A stretch of 64,000 bases of DNA, from NCBI GenBank assembly GCA_023014485.1, contig JAJOZX010002715.1, positions 190,001-254,000 on the forward strand, written 5' to 3'. The DNA is from Bathynomus jamesi (lineage: Eukaryota; Arthropoda; Malacostraca; Isopoda; Cirolanidae). The stretch's first letter is position 1; every line of letters starts with the position of its first letter. The notes under the pieces were generated by a model, which saw nothing but the letters and a program-made list of their open reading frames with translations, had not been told where the DNA came from and ran no database searches. Below are positions 42,638-52,977 of this stretch, in pieces. The position numbers were made by a program, and so were the translations under genes.

Positions 42638-42796
42638 GAAGTTGTGAACAGTTCCTCTGTGGATCAGTTCAAGAAAAGGTTAGACCAAATTTTGCACACT
42701 CTTTGAGTGTGTAGAAAATTTTCCGTGGCACCCGTTGCCATTGGTACCTCCTCGGTATGGGCCGCAAGGCCTTTTGAGGTGCTTCTTTTCCTTGTA
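42638..42796 (+). repeat. LINE B 3' tail fragment with (AACT)n
   Basis: GGAAGTTGTGAACAGTTCC to GGTGCTTCTTTTCCTTGT is the LINE B C-terminus and 3' UTR. It is followed by AACTAACTAACT, and preceded by a (CT)n run. Confidence 0.8.
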
Positions 42797-42875
42797 ACTA
42801 ACTAACTAACTAACTAACTAACTCACTCACTCACTCACTCACTCACTCACTCACTCACTCACTCACTCACTCACT
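42797..42875. repeat. (AACT)n then (ACTC)n microsatellite
   Basis: Seven or more AACT units change into about twelve ACTC units. They separate the LINE B tail from LINE B copy 3. Confidence 0.95.
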
Positions 42876-42998
42876 CAGCCTAAGTGGTTCAATCGTGGCA
42901 TCGCTTCGGCTATCCGAAATAGGAAAGTAGCGTATAGGAAGGCGAAGGCCAATCGTTCCCACGAGAACACTGAAGCGTATGTCCGCCTGTGTAGGGAA

Positions 42999-44645
42999 GT
43001 GAAGGCGAAGGTTAGGCTAGCGAAACGTAACGAAGAACTACGGGTGGCAAGCCTCTGCAAGGGGAACCCTAAGGAGTTCTTCAGTTATGTTAATAGTAGA
43101 AAGCCCATTAGAAGCATGATAGGTCCTTTAAAGGATGGAAGCGGCGTTCTGCGGACCTCCGACGCGGACATCGCTAATGTGCTTAATGAGTACTTTGCGG
43201 GAGTGTTCACCAGGGAGGATACCCGCGTCATCCCCGAGCCAGCTGTGAGGCACGAAGGTGCTGGCCTGGATAGTGTTAGATGTACCGCGACAGTCGTTGC
43301 TCATAGAATATACAAACTGAGCGCGTTTAAGGCTCCTGGGCCAGACCAGTTTCTCCCCAGTGTTTTGCGAGAAGTGCGCGACCAGGTGGCTCCCCACCTG
43401 GCTACAGTCTTCAACAAATCGTTGGAGATGGGCCAGGTGCCTGATGACTGGAGGGAGGCCAACGTGACCCCTATCTTTAAGAAAGGGGATCACGAAAGTC
43501 CAGGGAACTATCGTCCTATTAGTCTCACTTCAGTTGTAGGTAAATTATTAGAAAGGATAATAGCTGATAGAATCGTTGACCATTTGGATTCCTACAAGCT
43601 GCTTGGGGACTCCCAACATGGGTTTAGACGGCATAGGTCGTGTCTCACCAACTTGCTCGAGTTTTTCCACGTCATGTTGAGTGAGTACGATAAGAGTAGG
43701 GCGATTGATATACTTTATCTCGACTTTCAGAAAGCCTTTGATAAGGTACCTCACCGCCGGCTAATGGCGAAAGTGCGCGCGCTGGGTATCGGTGGGGAAA
43801 TAGGTAGGTGGATTGAAAACTGGCTAAGGAATAGGCGGCAGAGGGTGGTAATTAAAGGGGCTAGTTCGGGTTGGGCCTCGGTCACTAGTGGGGTTCCTCA
43901 GGGTTCCGTTTTGGGGCCACTGTTGTTTACCATTTACATAAATGATATCGACGGTGGCATCGTCAGTCGGATCGCCAAATTCGCTGATGACACCAAGCTT
44001 GGGGCCAATGTTGGGACGCCCGAAGCGATCGAGGAACTGCGTGCGGACCTAGGTAGGATAGGAGAGTGGTCCGAAAAATGGCAAATGCCGTTTAACTTGG
44101 GTAAATGCAAAGTGATGCACATTGGCTACGCCAATCCCAAGTCGGACTACTCGATGTTGGGCAGTAATATCGAGGTGACTGATTTAGAAAAGGACTTGGG
44201 TGTGCTAATTAGCAGCGACCTTAAGTTTACGAAACAGTGTGTAGAGATGGAAAAGAAAGCCCAGAAACTATTGGGTTATATCAGGAGGCAATTTCAGTTT
44301 CGGAACAAGGAGATTGTGCTCTCACTGTACAATTCCCTTGTTCGGCCGTACCTGGAGTATGCTGTGCAGTTCTGGTCGCCCACCCTCAGGAAAGATATTG
44401 AGAGGCTGGAGCAAGTGCAGGCGAGGGCCACAAAGTTAATCCCTTCGGTTAGGCATATGGGCTACAATCGACGGTTACGCGCCCTGAACTTGTTTTCGCT
44501 TGAAACTCGGAGGCTGCGCGGTCAACTGATCGAGGTTTTCAAGCTCTTACGAGGGTTCAACGATGTCGATTTTAGAAGTATGTTTAGTTTAAATGATAAC
44601 CCAACTCGCAACAATGGTTGGAAGTTGGATTTGAAACGGTTTTAG
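42999..44645 (+). CDS. LINE B reverse transcriptase, open 548-codon frame
   Basis: Begins in the linker (KAKVRLAKRNEELRVASL). Residues 155-176 NVTPIFKKGDHESPGNYRP, 241-248 LDFQKAFD, 297-308 SGVPQGSVLGPL, 328-331 FADD (catalytic). The frame ends early at WKLDLKRF because of an extra T near 44640. The next frame continues with NRLPSEVVNSSSVDQFKK. The start is arbitrary, as the real ORF2 began upstream. Best-preserved LINE B RT in the window. Confidence 0.85.
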   Translation: MKAKVRLAKRNEELRVASLCKGNPKEFFSYVNSRKPIRSMIGPLKDGSGVLRTSDADIANVLNEYFAGVFTREDTRVIPEPAVRHEGAGLDSVRCTATVVAHRIYKLSAFKAPGPDQFLPSVLREVRDQVAPHLATVFNKSLEMGQVPDDWREANVTPIFKKGDHESPGNYRPISLTSVVGKLLERIIADRIVDHLDSYKLLGDSQHGFRRHRSCLTNLLEFFHVMLSEYDKSRAIDILYLDFQKAFDKVPHRRLMAKVRALGIGGEIGRWIENWLRNRRQRVVIKGASSGWASVTSGVPQGSVLGPLLFTIYINDIDGGIVSRIAKFADDTKLGANVGTPEAIEELRADLGRIGEWSEKWQMPFNLGKCKVMHIGYANPKSDYSMLGSNIEVTDLEKDLGVLISSDLKFTKQCVEMEKKAQKLLGYIRRQFQFRNKEIVLSLYNSLVRPYLEYAVQFWSPTLRKDIERLEQVQARATKLIPSVRHMGYNRRLRALNLFSLETRRLRGQLIEVFKLLRGFNDVDFRSMFSLNDNPTRNNGWKLDLKRF

Positions 44646-44792
44646 GACTAGTGTGTGTGGGAATTACGTTACGTATAAGATCTGTGACACATGGAACAGG
44701 TTACCTTCGGAAGTTGTGAACAGTTCCTCTGTGGATCAGTTCAAGAAAGGTTAGACGAAATCTTGCACACTATTTGAGTGTGTAAAGACATT

Positions 44793-45178
44793 TAGGACCT
44801 CAGTCTGCTTAAATTTCTTTTCCTATAAAATAGTTAATATCTGGAACCAACTTCCCTCAGAGGTTGTTTCCAGTCAAAGTGTAAATCTGTTTAAAAATAG
44901 GCTAGACAAAGTACTGAACACACTCATAGTTTAAGATTAAAACCTCAGAAACCTCTGCAGGAGTTCGCTTGCTCGGTGTCTCTGTGAGCAAGCTAAATAT
45001 AGAGCTATTTATATATTCTCCACTTTCCTGTAAAATTTCCTTGGCTACTTTTCCAGGGTCAAGGTATTTTCTTCAACCTTTTTCCGTACCTGCCTCTGGC
45101 AGGGAGGGAGCGGAGGGTGGGGAGAGAGCCTTCTACTTTTCTACTACTGCTAGGATAGTTGAAAGAAAAATAAACTTT
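44793..45178 (+). mobile_element. LINE D 3' end (with R1 copy 2) nested in LINE B
   Basis: Comparing the LINE B tail at 42700-42720 with this copy shows that the text after GTGTGTA is interrupted and resumes at AAATTTTCCCTGGCACCC. The insert encodes a LINE C-terminal end (NIWNQLPSEVVSSQSVNLF, then NRLDKVLNTLIV) followed by repeat R1. Confidence 0.75.
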
Positions 45179-45271
45179 CACAAAATTTTCCCTGGCACCC
45201 GTTGCCATTGGTACCTCCTCGGTATGGGCCGCAAGGCCTTTTGAGGTACTACTTTTCCTTGTAACTCCTTG

Positions 45272-45273
45272 TA

Positions 45274-45325
<52 letters not shown>
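45272..45325. repeat. (CT)n and (TA)n microsatellite at the LINE B tail
   Basis: Follows the LINE B 3' terminus and hosts the next MITE. Confidence 0.95.
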
Positions 45326-45328
<3 letters not shown>

Positions 45329-45788
45329 TGGCGGTCCTAGCTTACATGACGCCCTGGGCGAACATCACCTTCAGCGCCCCCCCCCCCCTGTTCACCAACA
45401 CACACACATTCGAATCCCCCCAAAATAAAGGACAGACATAACTCTTTCACAAAATAACTTTTTATTGGACTAATTGTTGGAACTTCAGAACCAAAACAAA
45501 GACTCAAATTTCTGAAATTTTACAAATCCTTCATCACGTAAATAGAATAACTCACTTAAGAGAATGTAATTATGATACTATGACCAGGAAAAATACAAAT
45601 TAAATTGCACAACTGCCATAAATAAACTAGAGAATCAAATTTCTAAATTGTACAAATGCTCTATCACATAAATAGAATAAGACACTTTATTTATTTATTC
45701 TTATTTTTTTTGCAGGCGCTCATGCCGCCCCTCCACAAATGCCGCCCTGTGCGGCTGCCCATATTGACCATATGAGGAACCGCCACTG
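45326..45788. mobile_element. hAT-type MITE with CAGTGGCGG ends
   Basis: The left end CAGTGGCGGTCCTAGC and right end (minus strand) CAGTGGCGGTTCCTCATA are inverted. TATATATA lies on both sides but is part of a TA array. Interior AT-rich, no coding. CAGTGGCGG is a common hAT terminus. Confidence 0.8.
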
Positions 45789-45805
45789 TATATATATATA
45801 TATAT

Positions 45806-45962
45806 AATGCTGTGACATTGGGTCTGGGTAGTAGTTGGATGGGAGACCGTCCTCCGCGCCCAGATTATGTAGCGACCTGTGGTTCGGATCCCACGTAAAG
45901 CTGTAGGTCCCCTCCGTCATATGACCTTATATGTTGCGAAGGAGGCTAAACAACCACAGTAA
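45806..45962 (+). mobile_element. 5S rRNA-derived SINE, copy 2 (5'-truncated)
   Basis: TCTGGGTAGTAGTTGGATGG (5S box C region) and GGAGACCGTCC, then the tail TGTGGTTCGGATCCCACG to CGAAGGAGG. The box A half is missing. The 41 bases 45878-45918 also occur in the LINE A2 3' UTR. Confidence 0.8.
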
Positions 45963-46426
45963 AATATAATATATATACATATATATATATAAAATTTAGG
46001 GCGGGTCGATTTTCAACATGTTTTGAAATCGCAAGGTGAATAAGTGCCCAGTAGTTAGGTTTGGTTGAGAAATGAACCCCAAAAATTTTTTAGAGCAAAC
46101 GGATAAGGGCCTGCTTGCGGATTTGCAATTAAAGTTTGTTATGGTTTTTGACCCAATTTTCGTCATACGCGATAGGTAAACTCGTCATTTTTGAAGACAT
46201 AATATTAACTAATTACAGATGTAGCAACTCGATATCATTTTCTATCCCAAGAGGAGACAATGCCTAATGTATATCATGTTTTAAGTGTAAAATGATAAAA
46301 TTTCTTTGAAAAAACATGCATTTTTGCTAATTTATTCACATATTTTGGCTACAAAACTTGAAAAAAAATACTTTCAAAAGGTGATAAATCCAAAAAAAAT
46401 CACATGTTCTCATGTAAAAAGAAAAA

Positions 46427-46790
46427 CTATTCATATAAATCATCATAAGATTGAGAATAATGTCCTTTTGACATAAATGCACGACGCATCTTCCTGCTCA
46501 GTGCTTTAGTAAGGATACATCTGTGACGAGTTTCGAACCCGTACACGGTATGGGAAGCCTCTGTCACTAATTTCACACTCCTCTCAACACTCTGAGAGTG
46601 AGAAGGCAAGTCTGGAATGTCTAGCTTAGTGTTAGTGTCCATAAATGACTGGATTTCTTCATCAAATAGGTGCTGTGTGGTAGGTGGTTCCATGACATCA
46701 GGGTCAGTGAGGTCGATGAGCTCATGCCAGTGATTTGCATTCCAATTCACCTGGGGCATTTTCTTCCCTGCTTCCTGGTTGCTCTCCATT
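46427..46790 (-). pseudogene. Unclassified transposase gene, exon 3
   Basis: Acceptor TTTTTAG at 46792-46791. Joins exon 2 in phase (AG+A, then MESNQEAGKKMPQ). It holds LPSHSQSVERSVKLVTEAS, a Ser/Glu block that looks like the C-terminal end of an RNase-H-like transposase (compare S-x-E-R in hAT). Ends SYDDLYE then stop. Confidence 0.6.
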
Positions 46791-46998
46791 CTAAAAATGA
46801 AAAATGAAAATGAAAATATAAATATAAATATAAATATAAATGTAAATGAAAAATAGTACTCAAATATTGCCGTTTCAATAATATGAACAAATTACCCACT
46901 TAGTGACAATTATAATATTTTTTCCATATTTTTTGGAGAATAACTCAGCTTTGGCAAAAAAAAAAAAAAATACTAATTACAAGAAGCGCAAAATTTAC

Positions 46999-48266
46999 CT
47001 GTGTCTGAGAGTGAGTATAGTCTGAAGCCCAAGATTCCTGATTCTGTCTTCATCTTTCACCATGGCATAGAGGATGTTCTCAGGTCGGAGGCAGAAAACA
47101 TTACCCTGGATGTTCTGCTTTACAATGCGTTTCACATCATCAAGTGGAATCAGCCTCAGTCGGCTGATAGCAGAGAAGAGGACGCGAGGAGAATCATGCA
47201 GCTTAGAGGATGCCTTTATCTCAAACCATGCAGGAGCACAAACTCGAACAATATAATGGACCAACTTTTTCAAATTCAGGTTTGGTCTGTTGTCTCTTGT
47301 ATACAAACAAAGAAGTCGTATGGCAAGAGTTAACCATCTTGCATGGTTAAGTGGACCAACCTTCCAAGCAGCCCATCTGTCATCTACTCTTCCTGATCCG
47401 ATCCCTCTGCAATACTCATACGGAAGCCTTTGATCATAACTGAGGTCTTTCAGTACTTCCTCTGGAATGTACCCTTCAATGATTGGAGTTTCCACAGCTT
47501 CAAACTGTACCTGAGGTTCATCCTGGATATCTTCTGCGCACCTTTGCCCAAGGGGCCCGCTGAAACTTCTTGGGCCAGTTGTCACTCCATCCATTTTTTT
47601 GAAGAGAGCTTTTAGTGGGAGTTCATTCTGAAGCAGTGCGCAACCAATATTGTGCAGTTTCCTCCCCAGAGTTTCTTCAAGTTTTACCATTAAACTACGC
47701 TTCCAGCCAGTGTTGGTTGCGGTATTATCAAGAAGAATGGCTCGGATACTTTCAAGGCTATTATATTCTTCAAGAGCACTGAATGTCTCCTGAGCAAGGA
47801 CCTCACCAGTGGCGCCTATAACAGGAATTGTTCTGTGGGTCAAGTAGGCGCCAGGAGATTTTCCATCTTCATAGGTGAAGGTGAGGTGGTGGTATGCGTC
47901 AACACACTTTCTGAGAACAGTTTCCCCTTCAGGTGTCTCTATTTCTTTGTAAGTCATGGTATTCTCGTCAACCTTCCCATCCACACCAACACAAATGAGC
48001 TGTCTTTTTCTCTGATTCCACACCCTCACTAACTACCCTAATTTGGGCTTTGGCCCTATCTAATTTGCACTTGTCAATCATGATGTGATTGATGTCAACT
48101 TCAGGTCTCAGTAGGTGTTTGATGTCATGGAGCAAGGCATTCCCAAGAGCTGCGCCCAGATTTGATGAACATTCACCTCTGACAAGTTCCATAGCATATC
48201 TGGGAAACTTTAAAAGGCTGTAGTCTCCTGAAGGCCTCTTCCTAGGCTGCCATTCATCTTCTCCTC
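46999..48266 (-). pseudogene. Unclassified transposase gene, exon 2 (core)
   Basis: Acceptor TTTTCAAG, donor GTAAAT. Text GEDEWQPRKRPSGDYSLLKF leads in. The block KAQIRVVSEG is followed by a one-base frameshift near 48000-48020. ICVGVDGKVDENTMTYKE, then LLDNTATNTGWKRSLMVKL, then GCALLQNELPLKALFKK, then INHARWLTLAIRLLCLYTR-like text follow. The D-N-x-x-x-N block followed by a C-x-x-x-x-N-E-L block recalls the hAT core spacing but is far from it. Domain assignment is inference. Two frame lesions in the gene make it a pseudogene. Confidence 0.6.
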
Positions 48267-48285
48267 CTTGAAAATAAATGGAAAA

Positions 48286-48372
48286 TATTAATGCGTTTTC
48301 TGTTTATTTAATTTATTTAATTTATTTATTTATTTAATTTATTTATTTAATTTATTTAATTTATTTATAATT
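48286..48372. repeat. TTTAATTTA low-complexity repeat in intron 1
   Basis: Repeated TTTAATTTATTTA units within the 139-bp intron between exons 1 and 2. Confidence 0.9.
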
Positions 48373-48405
48373 ATATATAATTAATATAAATAAAAGGAAA
48401 CTAAC

Positions 48406-49097
48406 CTCGCCACCAGATGAACTGCTTGTAAGTCCAGGCAACTCTGTAGGCTTTATGAAAGATCTACTAGCTCAACTTCCTCCTGAGGTAGTACATGTTG
48501 CTGTCCTTGTTTGGCCTTCCTGTCTCTTTTGGCAGCAGCTGTGTCCACTGAAGACAGCTGGTATGCACCCTTAGGACCTGTTTTGGATCGCTGATCACGA
48601 AGGTATGCTCTTTCTTCAAGTGACACCTTTGCATTTCGAGGGCAAACACAGATGATGTGTTCTTGTGTACACTTGTCCTTCTTACAGTATACTTTTGAAT
48701 CACCGCAAGGCAAAATATCCAAAGAACAGGAACAGGCAGAAATATAAAAAAGTTTGTCCAAGTTAGCATCCAGATTTCGCTTGACACTTGCCTTAGCATG
48801 CTTGCGATTAATGTCTTTCACAAGAGTGAGTAGGTCTTTAACCTTTCTGTCAATAGATTTGTCATTAATCAAAGGCAGCCTTGGATTCACTGAAGACCAA
48901 ATGGATTTTAACTCCTTGCTAACTTGCTGCACTAAGGCCCAAAAATCTGCGCCAGGGTTAGCATGATTAAGGTCATAATAGTATTGAATCAGCTGCCTGT
49001 AAGTGCTTGGTTCGGTCATTAATAATTCACAAGGACCACCTCCATACTTTTCTTCACTTTTCTTTCGGGTCAGGTGTCTTGTTTTCGCTTTCGGCAT
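48406..49097 (-). pseudogene. Unclassified transposase gene, exon 1
   Basis: Start MPKAKTRHLTRKKSEEKYGG, then PSTYRQLIQYYYDLNHANPG. A cysteine-rich stretch CSCSLDILPCGD, then YCKKDKCTQEHIICVCPR, suggests metal binding. The stop at 48455 falls before the donor (GTTAGT, 48405). A +1 frame from about 48455 stays open through WTYKQFIWWR to the donor and joins exon 2 in phase. A single-base frameshift near 48455-48462 is therefore likely. Proteins of this kind are common and anonymous in arthropods. Confidence 0.6.
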
Positions 49098-49507
49098 TAT
49101 TTACACCGGAAAATCTGAAACATAATGAAAAGTGTTAATGCGAATAGCAATATGTAAGAAATAAGCGTGAACGGTCACAGGAAATATATTTTTTAATAAA
49201 GATGCATAATTAATAATTATATAAAAATACAAGCAAAACGTTGATATTTATGCTTAAGAAACAAGTTAATAATTTTGGGTTTGCTTTGTTTTGGTTGCGC
49301 GTTTGCCGCATCCGGGATTTTACGCATGAAGCGACAACAGAAAAAATTAAAAACTTAAAAACTAAATTCGCATTCTGATCTTTTATCAAAATGCATTTCT
49401 TTGTGATTTTTCATATTTCATAGATGAAACGACAACTACTGGATGTTTATTCGCTTTCTGGTACCAACTTCGACCACCCCTAAATTATATATATATATAT
49501 ATATATA

Positions 49508-50540
49508 TATTTATTTATTGTAGCAGTAATTGGAGTCAAATCTGGTCTCGGAAATCGTGAGCTCTGTCCCACGAGACACTGATGCAGATATTAATGACAG
49601 TATCGTATCGTTTTTCGCGGATGACGTAAAGATATGCGAAGAAATATTGAACGAAGGTGACAAAAAATTACAAAATTACATCAAAACATTATTGGAGTGG
49701 GCGGAAGACAACAACAATAAGAAGGTTTAACGAAGAAAAAGTCTAACTCGTAAAATATGGTAACAACTAGGTGCTACAAAATAAAGGATACAAAACTCTG
49801 CGAGCCAAACAGATAACACCAAACCCACAAGTCAGGGACCTTGGAGTAATAATGTCATCAGATGCAGAATTCAGAAAGCAATATAACATTAAAATCACAA
49901 CAGCTAGAAAAACAATGGGCATCATCTGGAGAAGCTTCCGCGGCAGAAAAGCAGACATTATGCTAAAATTATGGAGGAGTCTAGTCCTACCAATAATTGA
50001 ATATTGCTCAGTACTCGTGAGCCCATACAGAAAACGAGATATTACAAACACAGAAGCCATACAAAGGACTTTTACGGCTAAGCTAGAAGAAACAAAAGAT
50101 GAAGACTAGTCTCGACCAGGGTCCGGGAGAGAGGGGTGCATGAGGTGTTAAAGCACCAGGGCCCGTGATTCCTCTCCTGGGCCTTTGTCTCGACTATATA
50201 ACCTTGAAATTCAACTCCCTGGGAAGAAGATGAGAGCGGTACACAACAATATATGCATGGAAAATATGAGAAGGTTGCGTCCCTAACCTTAGAAATGGAG
50301 TAGAAACACAATGAAATGAGAGAAGAGGCAGATTCTGTACTGTCCCAACTGTCCCAATATCCTGCCCAGAGAAGTGAGGAACCTCCAGCACACCAACTTC
50401 AATAATTTAAAGAATCGGCTGAACAGGTTCTTGTTTAAAGTCCATGACCAGCCATTCGTTTTTGGCTACGAGGGCAGGAGGAGAGCGGATACCAATTCCG
50501 TCCTCCATGTCATCGAGTGTCATATGTTGAATTCGAACAT
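49508..50540 (+). pseudogene. LINE C2 reverse transcriptase fragment and tail
   Basis: FFADDVKICEEILNEGDKK (catalytic FADD) in 49530-49730; GVIMSSDAEFRKQYNIKI and LWRSLVLPIIEYCSVLVSP in 49771-50109. Related to but distinct from LINE C copies 1 and 3. Coding is followed by the CCAGGGTCCGGGAGAGAGG tail and then a further open piece (NNLKNRLNRFLFKVHDQPF) that resembles the LINE C C-terminus. Confidence 0.7.
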
Positions 50541-50649
50541 GAAATTTACAATGATTATTATCAATGATTGTTAAAATGAAACTTCACGATTTATGTTGAC
50601 TGTTAGGGAACAAAATTATCTGAATGTTAATATAAACATTTCATAAAGA

Positions 50650-51935
50650 ATTATTTTAAAATTACAACAATATCCTAGATGCATCGGAAGGCAATGACAA
50701 CTACGATGTCATATACACGGATTTTGCTAAAGCTTTCAACAAATGTGATCACGGTATAATAGCACATAAAATGAAATATATGGGAATAACAGGCAAAGTG
50801 GGAAAACGGATCTACAACTTCCTCAGAGAACGTTGACAGGTCGTCAAAATTCAAGGTATATCATCATCAGAATCGGAAGTACGCAGCTCAGTACCACAAG
50901 GTACAGCACTGCCCCACCCCCATTATCATGCTAACAAACATAGACAGCGGAGTAAACAGCAACATTATAGTAACATCTTTTGCAGATGATACAAAGATCA
51001 GCAGAAAAATCAGCGATGTAAATGAAGTAGAGGCCTTGCAGAGGGACACGAACAAAATATACAAATGGTCAGAAGACAACAACATAACATTTAACACCGA
51101 GAAATTTCAGCTCTTGAGATATGGTAGAAAAGAACAACTTAAACACACTGCTTATTATGCTCCAAATAGACAGGAAATTCAGAGAACCACGAAAGCGATC
51201 GATCTGGGGGTAATAATGACCGATGATGCGAAATTCGAAACACAAAATCAGATAGCGATAAATAAAGCGAAAAGAGTAGCGGGACAGGTACTAAGAACGT
51301 TGAAGAGAAGGGAAAGGACAGTAATGATTCCCCTGCTAAAAACACTGATTATACCAAAACTTGAATACTGCTCAGTTTTGACGTCCCTATATAAAAGGGA
51401 AGAAACTCCGAGACATCTCACAGCAAAGACTGATGGCTGGAAAGAACTCAATTACTGGGAAAGACTACGTAAACTAAATATGTACTCCCTGGAAAGAAGA
51501 GAGGTACACCATAATCTACATATGGAAAATGATCGAAAAACTGGTACCAAACCTCAAACTAAACCCAATTATCATTCAAACAACACTGGAAAATAGGAAA
51601 GGCAGGATGTGTAATGTTCCCAAATTAAAGGCCCGACAAGGGACGACCTCAACACTGAAGGAAAATAGCTTGGTTGTCAGGGGGCCAAGACTTTTTAACC
51701 AGCTTCCTAAGGACCTCAGAAACGTTACAGGGGTCAAAGTTGAAGTCTTCAAGAAAAGACTAGATGCCTGGCTCAGGAAGGTACCAGATGAGCCGGGTGT
51801 ACCCGGCTATGTACGGTGGAGAGCGCAAGAAGGCAACTCGCTCCTCCACCAAGCCAGACCTAGAGGCGGGGCCACCAGCTTGACCTTCGTGTGAAGAGAG
51901 ACCAACGCACGAACAGCAACAAGGTTAACGAGCTG
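50650..51935 (+). mobile_element. LINE C copy 3, 5'-truncated
   Basis: RT fingers to the 3' tail, which ends in a GT/TA microsatellite. Tail words GCTTGACCTTCGT at 51878-51890 and AAGGTTAACGA at 51921-51931 match the tRNA-SINE at 54560-54785. Confidence 0.85.
50928..51894 (+). pseudogene. LINE C copy 3 RT palm and C-terminus
   Basis: Piece 50928-51596 carries VTSFADDTKISRKISDVNE (catalytic FADD), AIDLGVIMTDDAKFETQN and TLIIPKLEYCSVLTSLYKR. Piece 51529-51894 carries ENRKGRMCNVPKLKARQG and NQLPKDLRNVTGVKVEVFK, ending in RPRGGATSLTFV. Two overlapping frames mark a frameshift near 51530-51596. Confidence 0.85.
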
Positions 51936-51963
51936 TGTGTGTGTATATTATATATATATATAT
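51932..51963. repeat. (GT)n(TA)n microsatellite at the LINE C tail
   Basis: Immediately follows the LINE C copy 3 terminus. Confidence 0.9.
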
Positions 51964-52354
51964 GATATTTTGTTTCATTCAAGAATAATCTTTGAGAAAA
52001 ATTATTCAGTTGAGAAAAAAATATTTAGGAATTTGAAGACCTTAAAAATAATAGTGATATTTACTGAAAGAAACTTACATTCCAAAGGAAGTAAATTATG
52101 CACGAAGATAATAAACCACAATTAATTATACAATAATAATAATTTAAAATTAATAATAATAATTAACACAAAGTAAGAAAATATAAAATTATAACCGATT
52201 CAAATGAATGATGAAAGTAAACTTTGTTTAGTAAAACATATACAAATAAATGGGATATTTATATAACAAAATTATATTTATTTTAGCAAAGTACACATTT
52301 TTTAACGAAATTACTTTATTTGGCGAACTGCTGTCACTAAATTACCTTAGGAGC

Positions 52355-52357
<3 letters not shown>

Positions 52358-52389
<32 letters not shown>
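52358..52389. repeat. (CA)n microsatellite
   Basis: Run of CA units. Confidence 0.95.
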
Positions 52390-52803
52390 TTGTACGTTTC
52401 ATTTTTATCCCAAGTCCAGTTGGACCAAAAATTACAAAACTCCATTGTCATAGTTCAAGTCTTTCAAAAAAAGTAGTCATACTATACATTGGGCCACATC
52501 TTTCTTTTGGACCAGTGTACATCTCGACTATCGGAACTGATCGTTCAATAGCAGCGAACAAAACTTCTGTAACTTCTCAAAAGTCGGAGGATCTATTTCC
52601 AAATTTACGACAGTGTTAATGTATCCGTCATGTCAAAAGAAATGTACATTATACGTGTGTATACAGAGATAAAAAGACATTACTGTAAATGCAAGATAAA
52701 TAATATATATATGGAACAAAAGTAGTAGTGTATCAACACATGTTTATCCGATGTAGTCTTACTTACCATTAGGTTGTGACACAAAGATAAACGTAACATA
52801 TCG

Positions 52804-52829
52804 TGTGTGTGTGTGTGTGTGTGTGTGTA
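52804..52829. repeat. (TG)n microsatellite
   Basis: Run of TG units. Confidence 0.95.
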
Positions 52830-52977
52830 TTAGAGCACAACGTCATTAATATGTAATGCAATGCACCCAGTTTATTGGGCATGACACGAGATAAAAGTTG
52901 AAAATAATTAACTTATGTATAATCACGATTAATAGAACTATGATAAGTTCTGCTGGGCTTAATTATACTGAATAATA

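Larger units (their letters stand above)
42876..45285 (+). mobile_element. LINE B copy 3, 5'-truncated
   Basis: Starts in the linker (CCTAAGTGGTTCAATCG), carries an open RT, and ends in the LINE B 3' UTR (GGGCCGCAAGGCCTTTTGAG) followed by (CT)n and (TA)n. A segment of about 385 bases is inserted in the UTR (44793-45178). Confidence 0.85.
45991..49486 (-). mobile_element. Unclassified DNA transposon with spliced three-exon gene
   Basis: Ends are AATTTAGGGCGGGTCGA on the left and AATTTAGGGGTGGTCGA on the right (minus strand), 15 of 17 matching, in inverted orientation and set in TA repeats. A minus-strand three-exon gene lies between. TA repeats hide any target duplication. Superfamily not assigned; features of the protein suggest a distant hAT-like DDE fold (see exon 2). 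Confidence 0.65.
51964..52977. other. No gene seen; two microsatellites
   Basis: AT-rich DNA with (CA)n at 52358-52389 and (TG)n at 52804-52829. No exon or transposase trace could be supported. Confidence 0.4.
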
